Of a stretch of DNA of 48,499 bases, positions 1 through 8,293 are shown in pieces. A program made the position numbers and the translations under genes. The stretch spans positions 1 to 48,499 of the forward strand of contig CAAGIG010000019.1 of NCBI GenBank assembly GCA_900769885.1, given 5' to 3'. Under the pieces are notes generated by a model. That model did no database searches and was not told the origin of the DNA. It saw only the letters and a program-made list of their open reading frames with translations. The stretch is from Rikenellaceae bacterium. GTDB taxonomy: Bacteria; Bacteroidota; Bacteroidia; Bacteroidales; UBA932. Numbering within the stretch: position 1 is the first letter of the stretch; each line of letters starts with the position of its first letter.

Positions 1-648
1 ATATTTGAACCCATCCTGTGCACGGAAGCGATATTTTCCACACGCGCTAACGGACAGCAATTAAGTTTAGAATGCATCCCAAGATAGTCAAGCGCACGGT
101 AGCGTTATACCCATCGTACGCTGCCGGGCAGTAAACACTCTCAGGGTTATCTTTGAACCCATCCTGTGCACGGAAGCGATATTTTCCACACGCGCTAACG
201 GGCAGCAATTAAGCTCATAATGCATCCCAAGTTAGTCAAGCGCACGGCAGCGTTATACCCATCGTACGCTGCAGGGCAGTAAACACACTCAAAGTTACAC
301 TTGATGCCATCCGGTGCACGGCTGAACAATAATGCTCAAGCGATGACGAGTAACAATGCATATTTGAGTCTCGCCACAAGTATATGTACGCACATACGCG
401 TTATTTATTGGATCACTGACGGGCGATGATGTGCCCTAAATTACATTCTAAAGTAAACATCCGCACGGCAACGCTATTCTCCTCATATGCTAACGGGCAG
501 GTATTCGCCTTTGGAGTAGTTCATCAAGGATTATGTGCACGGAAGCGCTATTCTCATGGTATGCTAACGGGCAGTGAACCTTCGTAAAGCAGCATTTGAA
601 GCCAATTGACACACGGTAGCGAAAGCGATGTACTCAACAGAACAAATG
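1..648 (+). repeat. Left arm of 74-bp periodic imperfect-palindrome array
   Basis: Nine consecutive units have cores starting at 20, 94, 168, 242, 316, 390, 463, 537 and 611, so the period is 74 bp with a single 1-bp slip. Each core is about 38 bp: left arm GCACGGnAGCG, a 14-nt loop, right arm CGCTrmCGGGCAG. The arms pair over 11 positions with two mismatches. Cores at 316, 390 and 611 are degenerate but in phase. The 36-bp inter-core segments are not random: those after 57 and 205 are near-identical, as are those before 20 and 168, so two units also form a 148-bp higher-order repeat. All cores have the same orientation. Position 1 falls inside a unit, so the array continues to the left of the window. 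Confidence 0.9.
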
Positions 649-656
649 ATGGATTT

Positions 657-687
657 TTTGGGTATTATAATTTTATTTGTACTTTTG
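657..687 (+). promoter_or_regulatory. Promoter of the RAYT gene
   Basis: TTTG at 657-660 and TACTTTTG at 680-687 are separated by 19 bp, an exact match to the Bacteroidota -33/-7 pattern. It lies just beyond the last left-array unit, which suggests the transposase gene is transcribed from its own promoter, with a leader of roughly 50 nt. Confidence 0.6.
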
Positions 688-747
688 TCCTATTGTTATT
701 AAACACTCCTCTTTTATCCGCCAATATGGCCGGGGTGGATTGTGTAG

Positions 748-1689
748 ATGGGTTTGTGTAGTTGTCGGCCGATAAATTTTGTAATGGTGGAATCTGACAT
801 TCTAAGTCGTGAAAAAAGATATTATCATATCTGCACTGATGGCACTTTAGTCGATTGGTTATTCAAGGATACCCAAGATTTTATTGAAGGGAACAATCGA
901 CTGGCAGTATACTTACATAGAAATTCTCTGAAAGTGCTTGATTATGTATTAATGGATACCCATATTCATATTGTTGTATATGGCACTTACTCTCAATGTA
1001 TTAATTTTATTAGCACATTTAAGCGAATAACATCTCGCTACATAAAAAAGCGATATGGATTAAAAAGGTATATGTGTCATATACCATATAAGATTATCGA
1101 AGTAAAAGATGTTGAACAACTTATCGAAACTATAGCTTACATTGATAGAAATACTATTGTTGCAGGCTATTCTTGTTTACCTTCAGAATATAAATGGTGC
1201 GGAGCAAGATATTTTTTTCGAAGCAATGATTTTATAGAGATGTCTCGCGAGTTCTTAAAATATAAAAAAGTAAAAGAACTCTCCTATCGAGAAATTCGAC
1301 AAATTATTAAATCGGACTTACCTATCCCTAAAGACTGGGAGATAGATATATTCGGAATGATTAATCCATTTAATTTTTTGGAAATAAGGAAAGTTGAATC
1401 ATTATTTAAAACATCTAAGAGATACTCATTTTTTATATCGAAAAAGATTGAAAATAAAATAGATCTGGAAATTCTTGGTATTGACAATAATTCAAGAGTA
1501 TTTCTCAATGATTCTCAGTTAAGGGAAATGGCTCAGAACATTTCACAAAACTTATTCCCGCAAAAGGAGTTTGCGAATTTAGACAGAGACTCAAAAATCA
1601 TCTTATCTAGATATTTGTATAGGAATTTTTCATCATCACTAAAGCAAGTTTCAAGAATATTGGAGATTCCAATAGAAGAGATCTTATAA
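748..1689 (+). CDS. REP-associated tyrosine transposase (RAYT), Y1/HUH family
   Basis: The 313-residue protein carries the Y1-transposase signature of a single-strand DNA endonuclease. The HUH motif is His72-Ile-His74 in DTHIHIVVYG. A helix with Tyr131 in AYIDRNTIVAGY, followed by PSEYKWCGARYF, matches the RAYT pattern YIHxNPvrAG...ypWSS; Tyr131 is the candidate nucleophile. Residues about 165-313 form a long C-terminal extension ending in a helix-turn-helix-like segment (SSSLKQVSRILEIPIEEIL). Such enzymes bind and nick REP hairpins, and here palindromes lie on both sides of the gene. The gene is more AT-rich than its neighbours, consistent with acquisition. Met13 (position 784) is an alternative start. 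No frameshift or stop is seen, so it looks intact. Function is inferred from motifs. Confidence 0.82.
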   Translation: MGLCSCRPINFVMVESDILSREKRYYHICTDGTLVDWLFKDTQDFIEGNNRLAVYLHRNSLKVLDYVLMDTHIHIVVYGTYSQCINFISTFKRITSRYIKKRYGLKRYMCHIPYKIIEVKDVEQLIETIAYIDRNTIVAGYSCLPSEYKWCGARYFFRSNDFIEMSREFLKYKKVKELSYREIRQIIKSDLPIPKDWEIDIFGMINPFNFLEIRKVESLFKTSKRYSFFISKKIENKIDLEILGIDNNSRVFLNDSQLREMAQNISQNLFPQKEFANLDRDSKIILSRYLYRNFSSSLKQVSRILEIPIEEIL

Positions 1690-1713
1690 TGAGTTCCTAC
1701 CCTAACGATCTGT

Positions 1714-2047
1714 AGTATACCTTAAAATTTTCCTTATATGCTGACGGGCAGCAAATTCGCTCAAAGTTACATTTGACGCCATCCTGTGCACGGCAGCGAT
1801 ATTTTCCACACGCGCTAACGGGCAACAATTAAGCTCAGAATGCATCCCAAGATAGTCAAGCGCACGGCAGCGTTATACCCATAAAGCGCTGACGGGCAAC
1901 AATTAACGATAGAATGTATCCTAAGATAGTCAAGCGCACGGCAGCGTAACAAAATTCACATACTGACGGGCAGTGATACACCTTTGAGTACCGTCAAGAA
2001 TGATTCTCCGCACGGCAGCGAAAAGGCTCGTGCTTGCCAACGGTAAG
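1714..2047 (+). repeat. Right arm of 74-bp periodic imperfect-palindrome array
   Basis: Five units have cores at 1714 (only the right half is clear), 1788, 1862, 1936 and 2010 (right half degenerate), each exactly 74 bp apart. Cores have the same sequence and orientation as those in the left arm. The core at 1788 shares its 14-nt loop with those at 20 and 168, and the segment 1826-1861 is nearly the same as 58-93 and 206-241. The two arms are not in register across the transposase gene (1714 minus 611 is not a multiple of 74). Confidence 0.88.
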
Positions 2048-2084
2048 GAATATGGTCGCCAATGTTGGAGTGATGATTTTGAAC

Positions 2085-2122
2085 AAAAAACGAGCCCCTT
2101 CTGCGAAATTGGAAGGGGCCCG
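2085..2122 (-). terminator. Rho-independent terminator of gpmI
   Basis: On the minus strand an 11-position stem with one mismatch (CGGGCCCCTTC with GAAGGGGCTCG, 10-nt loop) is followed by a run of six T. It lies 36 bp past the gpmI stop. Confidence 0.85.
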
Positions 2123-2157
2123 TGATTATATGATTTTGCGGTATGAGCCGCTGGTTG

Positions 2158-3708
2158 TTAGATTAGTGGTGTGCCGGTCATTAGGGCGGGTTGCTCGATA
2201 CCCATCAGTTTGAGGATTGTGGGGGCGATGTCTGCCAGGCGGCCGTCTTTTACAGCTTTGATCTCTTCATCGACAACGATTAGTGGAACGATGTTGAGTG
2301 AGTGGGCTGTGTTGGGGGTAAGGTCATCGTTTACAGCATAGTCGGCATTTCCGTGGTCGGCTGTGATAAGGATGGTGTATCCCATTTTTTGAGCAGCTTT
2401 TACTACTTTATCTACACATTGGTCAACTGTTTTCACCGCTACCTTTATTGCATCGAAGACTCCTGTATGACCAACCATATCTCCGTTAGCAAAGTTAAGG
2501 ATAATCATATCTTGAGTTCCTTTGTCGATTTCTGCAATAAGTGCATCTGCTACCTCTGGAGCCGACATTTCGGGTTTGAGGTCGTAGGTTGCCACTTTTG
2601 GAGAATTGATAAGGATTCTCGATTCATTTTCAAAAGGTGTTTCGCGACCACCTGAGAAGAAGAATGTCACGTGGGCATATTTTTCTGTCTCTGCGATACG
2701 GAGCTGGCGAAGTCCCGCATTTGAAACCACTTCTCCAAGTGTTTGAGGAACATTCTCTTTATCGAACAAGATATGAAGGCCTTTGAATTTGTCATCATAA
2801 GGTGTAAGACAACAATAATATAGAGGCATTGTCATCATTCCTTGTTCAGGCATATCCTCCTGAGTAAGAACTGAGGTGATCTCACGTGCGCGGTCATTAC
2901 GGAAGTTGTAGAAGATAACGGCATCGTTCTCTTTCAAAAGTCCCACAGGATTACCTTCTTTATCTACTGCGCAGAGTGGTTTGATAAATTCGTCGGTAAC
3001 TCCTTCTTCGTAAGATTTTTCAACTGCAGCAACAGCATCTGTGAACTTTTCTCCTTCACCTTTTACGATAAGGTCGTATGCAAGACGGACACGTTCCCAT
3101 CTTTTATCGCGGTCCATTGCATAGTAACGGCCGATAATGGAAGCGATAACAGGACCATCTTCAGGGTTGTCATATTGTGCTCTGAGAGCCTCACATTTTG
3201 CCTGAAGTTCCTCAATAAAACCTTTTCCACTCTTAGGGTCACAGTCACGACCATCCATAAAACAGTGTACAAACACTTTTGGAAGGCGGTATTTTGCAGC
3301 GGTTTCCAAAAATTCATAAAGGTGGTTCAAAGAGCTGTGAACACCACCGTGCGAGCAAAGTCCGAAAAAGTGAAGTTGCTTTCCACTCTCTGCAACATAG
3401 TCGTATGCAGCTTTGATTTCAGGATTTTCCAATAGTTTGTGCTCCTGACAAGCCATATTGATCTTCACCAAATCCTGGTAAACGATTCGTCCTGCTCCAA
3501 GATTCAGGTGACCCACTTCCGAGTTACCCATTTGACCCTGAGGCAATCCCACATCTTCACCGCAGGCACGCAAGAATGATACAGGATATTTTGCCCTTAA
3601 AGCATCAATATTTGGTGTTCCTTGTGTATAGATGGCGTTTGAACTATCTTTTCTCCCTTCTCCCCATCCGTCGAGAATCATTAAAAGTACTTTCTTATTC
3701 ATATTCAA
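2158..3708 (-). CDS. gpmI: 2,3-bisphosphoglycerate-independent phosphoglycerate mutase
   Basis: Interconverts 3- and 2-phosphoglycerate in glycolysis and gluconeogenesis using two Mn ions and a phosphoserine intermediate; cytosolic. The 516 residues match the usual length of about 510. Visible motifs: metal-binding DGWG (Asp13), the nucleophile motif MGNSEVGH (Ser63), HGGVHS, GRDCDP, IGRYYAMDRD, NFRNDRAREI, NFANGDMVGHTG and TADHGNAD. The first methionine and Met3 are both possible starts. It is a single gene read leftwards, with a strong terminator between it and the palindrome array. The call is secure. Confidence 0.97.
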   Translation of the reverse strand: MNMNKKVLLMILDGWGEGRKDSSNAIYTQGTPNIDALRAKYPVSFLRACGEDVGLPQGQMGNSEVGHLNLGAGRIVYQDLVKINMACQEHKLLENPEIKAAYDYVAESGKQLHFFGLCSHGGVHSSLNHLYEFLETAAKYRLPKVFVHCFMDGRDCDPKSGKGFIEELQAKCEALRAQYDNPEDGPVIASIIGRYYAMDRDKRWERVRLAYDLIVKGEGEKFTDAVAAVEKSYEEGVTDEFIKPLCAVDKEGNPVGLLKENDAVIFYNFRNDRAREITSVLTQEDMPEQGMMTMPLYYCCLTPYDDKFKGLHILFDKENVPQTLGEVVSNAGLRQLRIAETEKYAHVTFFFSGGRETPFENESRILINSPKVATYDLKPEMSAPEVADALIAEIDKGTQDMIILNFANGDMVGHTGVFDAIKVAVKTVDQCVDKVVKAAQKMGYTILITADHGNADYAVNDDLTPNTAHSLNIVPLIVVDEEIKAVKDGRLADIAPTILKLMGIEQPALMTGTPLI

Positions 3709-3960
3709 ATGATATTCTATATTTTAATTCTGATTATAATATTTGGCAGCAATAAAACTTCCGCAGCCGTTATTTTCAAAAAACGTGCAAAAATACAAAC
3801 AAGTGAGTGAAATGTAAAGTTTACTTTGACATTTTCTCAACTAACGCACGAATAAGCAACGAACAGGACAAAGCACTTTGTTATTTTGATGCAAACTTTA
3901 TTCAATTTGTAACAGTTTTTTAACAACAGGGTCGCAAATTTGCGCTATATTTGTTAGTAA
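3709..3960. promoter_or_regulatory. Divergent gpmI/rnr intergenic region
   Basis: This 252-bp gap separates two divergent genes. On the minus strand TATTTTTG (3788-3795) is a candidate -7 element for gpmI, without a convincing -33 partner. Facing right, TATATTTG at 3946-3953 is the likely -7 element of rnr. It abuts a perfect 12-bp palindrome CGCAAATTTGCG (3933-3944) that could be an operator. No gene is visible in the gap. Confidence 0.5.
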
Positions 3961-6105
3961 ATGGAATCACTTAAAAATTTTATTATGAAACTTAAAAGAA
4001 GACCACACTCAGAGTCCAAGGGCAAAAATGAGCAAAAGAAGTTGGAGAAGAAGGTTAGAGGACGCAGGGCTGAGAGGAAATTGTCTGCAGGCAAGAAAGG
4101 TGGCAAAGGGGCAAAGAAAGAGAGATTTACAGCAGAGGAACTCACCGGCAAAGTCCAAATGACTCGTGAAGGTTACGCTTTTGTGATAGTGGATGGACGG
4201 GACAATGATATTTTTGTTCCTGCAACCAAAATGCGTGGGGCACTTCATAATGATACTGTACTGGTAAGGACTGTCAAAGGTCGTGGCATTGGAAAAGATG
4301 GCAAAGCAAAGAGGATTGAAGGGGAGGTTCTTGCTGTCATAGAAAGGAGTACAAAACCATTTGTGGGAATTTTGCAATATTCCCACGGAGAGTTGTGGCT
4401 GATAATGGAGAGCCGTTTTATGCCTCACGACATCCGTATTTCTGAGTCTGATATGGAGAAATGGTTTGGACCTGAAGGGGAATATGATTTGGAAAAAGTT
4501 TCAGGAATGAAGGCTGCTGTTCTGGTAAGTGCCTGGCCCAGAAAGAGTATTGCTCCAATTGGAAAAATTGTCGACATTTTGGGATTCCCCGGGGAGAATG
4601 ATACCGAGATGCACGCCATTTTGACAGAATTCGGATTGCCATACAGATTTCCAAATGATGTTTTGAGGGCAGCAGAAGAGATTCCTGTTGAGATTACACA
4701 AAAGGAGATTGAGGGAAGAAGGGATTTCAGAGATATTACCACTTTGACCATTGACCCTGCTGACGCCAAGGACTTTGACGATGCTCTTTCTTACCGCAAA
4801 CTGGAGAATGGAAATATAGAGGTGGGAGTCCATATTGCCGATGTTTCCCATTATGTGACTCCGGGAACTGAGATTGACAAATGTGCTTTTGAACGTGGAA
4901 CTTCTGTATATCTGGTTGACAGGACAGTTCCTATGCTGCCAGAAGTTCTTTCTAATATGCTTTGTTCCCTAAGACCTGACGAGGAAAAATTGTGCTTCTC
5001 TGCAGTGTTTGAAATGACTCCTCGCGGAAAAGTCGAAAACCGCTGGTTTGGAAGGACCATCATTAAATCTGATGCCCGTTTTGCATACGAAGAGGCGCAG
5101 GCTGTTATCGAGAGCGGTCAGGGAAGGATGGCAGAGGAGATTCTGGAATTGCACAAACTTGCTACAATCCTGAGAAAGAAGCGTTTTGCAGCGGGGGCAA
5201 TAATGTTTGAACGACCTGAAATGAAGGTTGAGGTTGACAGCACCGGAAAGCCTGTTAGGGTTTATGAGAAAATTTCAAAAGAGGCCAACTGGCTGATTGA
5301 GGAATTTATGTTGCTGGCAAATCGTTCTGTTGCCGAATTCATTGGAAAGGGAAGCAGAAAGAGCAAAGCCAAAACTTTTGTCTATCGTATCCACGAGAAT
5401 CCCAATGAGGAGAAACTCGATGTGCTCAGAAGGTTTGTAAATCTGTTCGGGTACAAGTTGCCCGACTCGAAGAAACCCTCTGATGTCATAAATGCACTTT
5501 TGGGCAATGTAAAAGGTAAGCCTGAAGAAGATGCTGTAGTGATGATGGCTCTCCGATCAATGGCCCGCGCAAGGTATTCTACCGATAATGTCGGCCACTA
5601 CGGTCTCGCTTTTGATTATTACACCCACTTCACATCTCCTATCAGAAGGTATCCCGACCTGATGGTTCACAGGCTGTTGGCAATGTATCTTGAGGAGGCA
5701 GCTTCGCAAGACAAGACCTATTATGAAGATTGTTGCAAACACTCTTCTGCAAGGGAACAGATCGCAGCCGATGCTGAAAGAGCAAGTATAAAATACAAAC
5801 TTTGCGAATATATGCTTGACAAAGTGGGACAGATATTCCCCGGAACAGTTTCGGGTCTTACAGATTGGGGTTTGTATGTCGAAATCGAACCTGACAAAGT
5901 GGAAGGTATGGTTTCTCTAAGGGATATAACCGATGACTACTATGAGTTTGACGAAGAGTCTTATGTAATAGTAGGCAAAGGTAAAGGACGCCGTTTCACT
6001 ATCGGGGACAAGGTTTATGTAAAAGTTCTCAGAGCCTCCGTAGAACAGAAACTTATTGATTACGCATTAGTAGAAGAGCCTCAACAAACTCCCTCTCAGG
6101 GCTAA
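3961..6105 (+). CDS. rnr: Ribonuclease R (RNase II/R family 3'-5' exoribonuclease)
   Basis: Degrades structured RNA processively from the 3' end. The 714-residue protein has a lysine/arginine-rich N-terminus (about 1-60), cold-shock-type OB folds (about 60-230), the RNB catalytic domain with DPADAKDFDDALS, whose aspartates bind Mg, and a C-terminal S1 domain (about 620-700, PGTVSGLTDWGLYVEIE). The predicted transcription start is at about 3960, so ATG 3961 would be leaderless, while Met9 at 3985 would have a leader of about 25 nt; the true start may be the latter. The 3' end overlaps the convergent GH3-family gene by 53 bp. Confidence 0.95.
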   Translation: MESLKNFIMKLKRRPHSESKGKNEQKKLEKKVRGRRAERKLSAGKKGGKGAKKERFTAEELTGKVQMTREGYAFVIVDGRDNDIFVPATKMRGALHNDTVLVRTVKGRGIGKDGKAKRIEGEVLAVIERSTKPFVGILQYSHGELWLIMESRFMPHDIRISESDMEKWFGPEGEYDLEKVSGMKAAVLVSAWPRKSIAPIGKIVDILGFPGENDTEMHAILTEFGLPYRFPNDVLRAAEEIPVEITQKEIEGRRDFRDITTLTIDPADAKDFDDALSYRKLENGNIEVGVHIADVSHYVTPGTEIDKCAFERGTSVYLVDRTVPMLPEVLSNMLCSLRPDEEKLCFSAVFEMTPRGKVENRWFGRTIIKSDARFAYEEAQAVIESGQGRMAEEILELHKLATILRKKRFAAGAIMFERPEMKVEVDSTGKPVRVYEKISKEANWLIEEFMLLANRSVAEFIGKGSRKSKAKTFVYRIHENPNEEKLDVLRRFVNLFGYKLPDSKKPSDVINALLGNVKGKPEEDAVVMMALRSMARARYSTDNVGHYGLAFDYYTHFTSPIRRYPDLMVHRLLAMYLEEAASQDKTYYEDCCKHSSAREQIAADAERASIKYKLCEYMLDKVGQIFPGTVSGLTDWGLYVEIEPDKVEGMVSLRDITDDYYEFDEESYVIVGKGKGRRFTIGDKVYVKVLRASVEQKLIDYALVEEPQQTPSQG

Positions 6106-7606
6106 GTCGGGGGACTTTATTTTGTCCTCCCACTTTTTCGCGAGATGACATCCAACGGTAGAAAGTTCCCTCCGGAAGGGGTGTTATCTGAAGTCGTGTC
6201 ATCGTAGCATCACCGCTCCTTTTGGCATCATAATCGGAATTCTGTTCCCTGAGGGCATTATCGAGATCCTGAGTGAATTTTTCCAAAGCGGAGCTAGCCT
6301 TCATTTTTTCGCTGCTTTCTGCGGAGAATTCGATACACCATTGATGTGCCCCTCTCCCTCCGTTTTGATCCATAAAGATAGGTGCTACTGTAAAATCGGT
6401 CACAGTAACATCGGAAAGCCTGCAGGCCTTATGAAGAGCATTTTCAGCATTATGAATCATCAATTCTTCTCCGAAAGCATTGATAAATAGCTTTGTACGA
6501 CCTATAATAATTATTTTGTGGGGGAAAACTGATGTAAATTCAACACAATCTCCGATAAGGTATCTCCACAGACCGCTGTTGGTGGTGATGACAATTGCAT
6601 ATTGGACACCTGTTTTGACTCCTTCGATAGGATATACCTCGTCTGATTCCCCCGCGAGGACTTTATCCAAAGCACTCATTGGGACAAATTCGTAGAATAC
6701 CCCATTGTGAAAAGTGAGTGTCATTGCATCATCTTCGGGGTCATCCTGAACGGCAAAATACCCTTCGGAAGCATTGTAATTCTCCCTGTAATGCATATTC
6801 TCCGATGGGATAAGCTGCCTGAACTGCTCCTTATATGGTCTAAAACTGATTCCTCCGTGATTGAACAATTCAATATTGGGCCAAATTTGATCCAGGGTAG
6901 AGACATTGTTATACTCGAGGAGTTTTTTGACCATAATCAGATTCCACGAAGGGACACCTGAGAAATTTGTAACATTCTGACGGGAACAAGCCTCGCAAAT
7001 TCTGGCTACTTTCTCTTCAAAATCTGCTATTACTGCATCTTTTTGGGAGGGAGTTCGGACAATCTCGACCACTTTCGGAGAGTTCTTCAAAAGGATTGCT
7101 GACAAATCTCCATTAAAAATCCCACCATTGCCCAAAACATCAGGGGTAACACTTCCCCCAAGAGTGAGAGACTTGCCATTGAATAGTCTCGATTGGGGAG
7201 TCTGCCTTAAATATGTACCGATAAGGGTTTTAAATCCGCGATAATGGCACTGCTGCAGGTTTGATGGTGTGATTGGAATATATTTGCTTTTGTCTGAGCT
7301 GGTTCCGCTCGAGCGGGCAAACCATTTTACCTTCTCGTTCCACAAAATGTAATCTTCTCCCCTGCGCAATCTTTCAATATATGGAACAAAATCGTCGTAC
7401 GTCCTGATAGGAACATTACGTACAAAATCGGTATAGTTGTTTATTTGTCCGAAATGGTGGTCTCTCCCAAAAAGGGTCTCCCTGCCATTTTGAACAAATC
7501 TCTCCAACAAAGCCCTTTGAGTCGGCTCAGGAGATAAGACACCTCTCTGAAATTCCCGTAACACAGGACTTAATGCAGATAATACTATATTGTTAATCAG
7601 CGACAT
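6053..7606 (-). CDS. GH3 family protein (acyl-adenylate-forming fold)
   Basis: 517 residues resembling the GH3 family, known in plants as amino-acid conjugases for auxin and jasmonate and widespread in Bacteroidota with unknown substrate. Visible: the ATP-binding motif SSGTSSDKSKYIP (about residues 96-108), FSGVPSW, YNASEGYFAVQ, the core segment GLWRYLIGDCVEF, and the family-typical end GGQNKVPRLSPERE. It starts 3 bp after the recO stop and is probably co-transcribed with recO and rdgB. Its 3' end runs 53 bp into rnr on the opposite strand. The C-terminal residues inside the overlap still match the family, so the overlap is real. Confidence 0.88.
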   Translation of the reverse strand: MSLINNIVLSALSPVLREFQRGVLSPEPTQRALLERFVQNGRETLFGRDHHFGQINNYTDFVRNVPIRTYDDFVPYIERLRRGEDYILWNEKVKWFARSSGTSSDKSKYIPITPSNLQQCHYRGFKTLIGTYLRQTPQSRLFNGKSLTLGGSVTPDVLGNGGIFNGDLSAILLKNSPKVVEIVRTPSQKDAVIADFEEKVARICEACSRQNVTNFSGVPSWNLIMVKKLLEYNNVSTLDQIWPNIELFNHGGISFRPYKEQFRQLIPSENMHYRENYNASEGYFAVQDDPEDDAMTLTFHNGVFYEFVPMSALDKVLAGESDEVYPIEGVKTGVQYAIVITTNSGLWRYLIGDCVEFTSVFPHKIIIIGRTKLFINAFGEELMIHNAENALHKACRLSDVTVTDFTVAPIFMDQNGGRGAHQWCIEFSAESSEKMKASSALEKFTQDLDNALREQNSDYDAKRSGDATMTRLQITPLPEGTFYRWMSSREKVGGQNKVPRLSPEREFVEALLLMRNQ

Positions 7607-7609
7607 ATG

Positions 7610-8290
7610 CTATACGCTAAAAATTGTTTGCAGTACAGCAAGCGAATTTATCTGAATTCTGCTTCCTGTATGGTATTCCATATATTTTATTAATGAATCT
7701 ATCAGTTTCCTTCTCAAACTGCCCGATAGAGGAAGCATCATCGCATCCTCAAACGAGGCATTGTATATTTTGTTCAAAATCTCCTTTTCCTCTACGGAAA
7801 ATGGGTCAAATTCCACCCCAAAACCCTCAACGGGGGCAAATCCTAACATCTGGCAATAGCAAATAATAAACCAAATGTGAAAATTTGCAGCAGAACCTTC
7901 CAACCGGTCCAACAGCAAAATTGCATTTTCAACAAAGCGGTACATTGCCTGATCCTCCTCCGATGTGACAAGTGTCCTGTACATCAGCTCACTGAGGAAC
8001 ATTGCCATACTGCTTTTGGTAATATCAGAGCGGATGGAGTTGAGCTGATATCTTTGGTTGTACTCCCTAAGGGTCTCCATCCCCCCTTTGTGATTCTCCA
8101 CTGTTTGAATATCCATTATACTCAAAGGATGCAGAACAGAAATCGCCTTCCCCTTTGTCGTCCTTCTTCGTCCTCCACCCGGCACAGCACCTTTGAGAAT
8201 AACCCCCACTCTCCCCTTTTCCAAAGTATATCCGTGGATTATCAGAGAATTTTCGGAATATTTTGTTGTGTGGAGAACAATCATTTTCAA
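7610..8290 (-). CDS. recO: DNA repair protein RecO
   Basis: Recombination mediator that helps load RecA on SSB-coated single strands (RecFOR pathway). The 226 residues begin with the OB-fold N-terminus (MIVLHTTKYSENSLIIHGYT, an alternative start at Met3), followed by GGGRRRTTKGKA and a helical C-terminal domain (LSELMYRTL, PLSGSLRRKLIDSLIKYMEYHTG). As in other Bacteroidota RecO proteins no zinc-binding cysteine cluster is evident. It is 3 bp downstream of rdgB and 3 bp upstream of the GH3-family gene, forming a compact leftward operon. Confidence 0.92.
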   Translation of the reverse strand: MKMIVLHTTKYSENSLIIHGYTLEKGRVGVILKGAVPGGGRRRTTKGKAISVLHPLSIMDIQTVENHKGGMETLREYNQRYQLNSIRSDITKSSMAMFLSELMYRTLVTSEEDQAMYRFVENAILLLDRLEGSAANFHIWFIICYCQMLGFAPVEGFGVEFDPFSVEEKEILNKIYNASFEDAMMLPLSGSLRRKLIDSLIKYMEYHTGSRIQINSLAVLQTIFSV

Positions 8291-8293
8291 TGA

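Noticed and set aside
1..2047. CRISPR array with 38-bp repeats and 36-bp spacers
   Set aside because: Repeat cores differ from each other in arms and loops, the spacers belong to a few related families rather than being unique, and no cas gene is present. The palindromes and neighbouring RAYT explain the pattern better.
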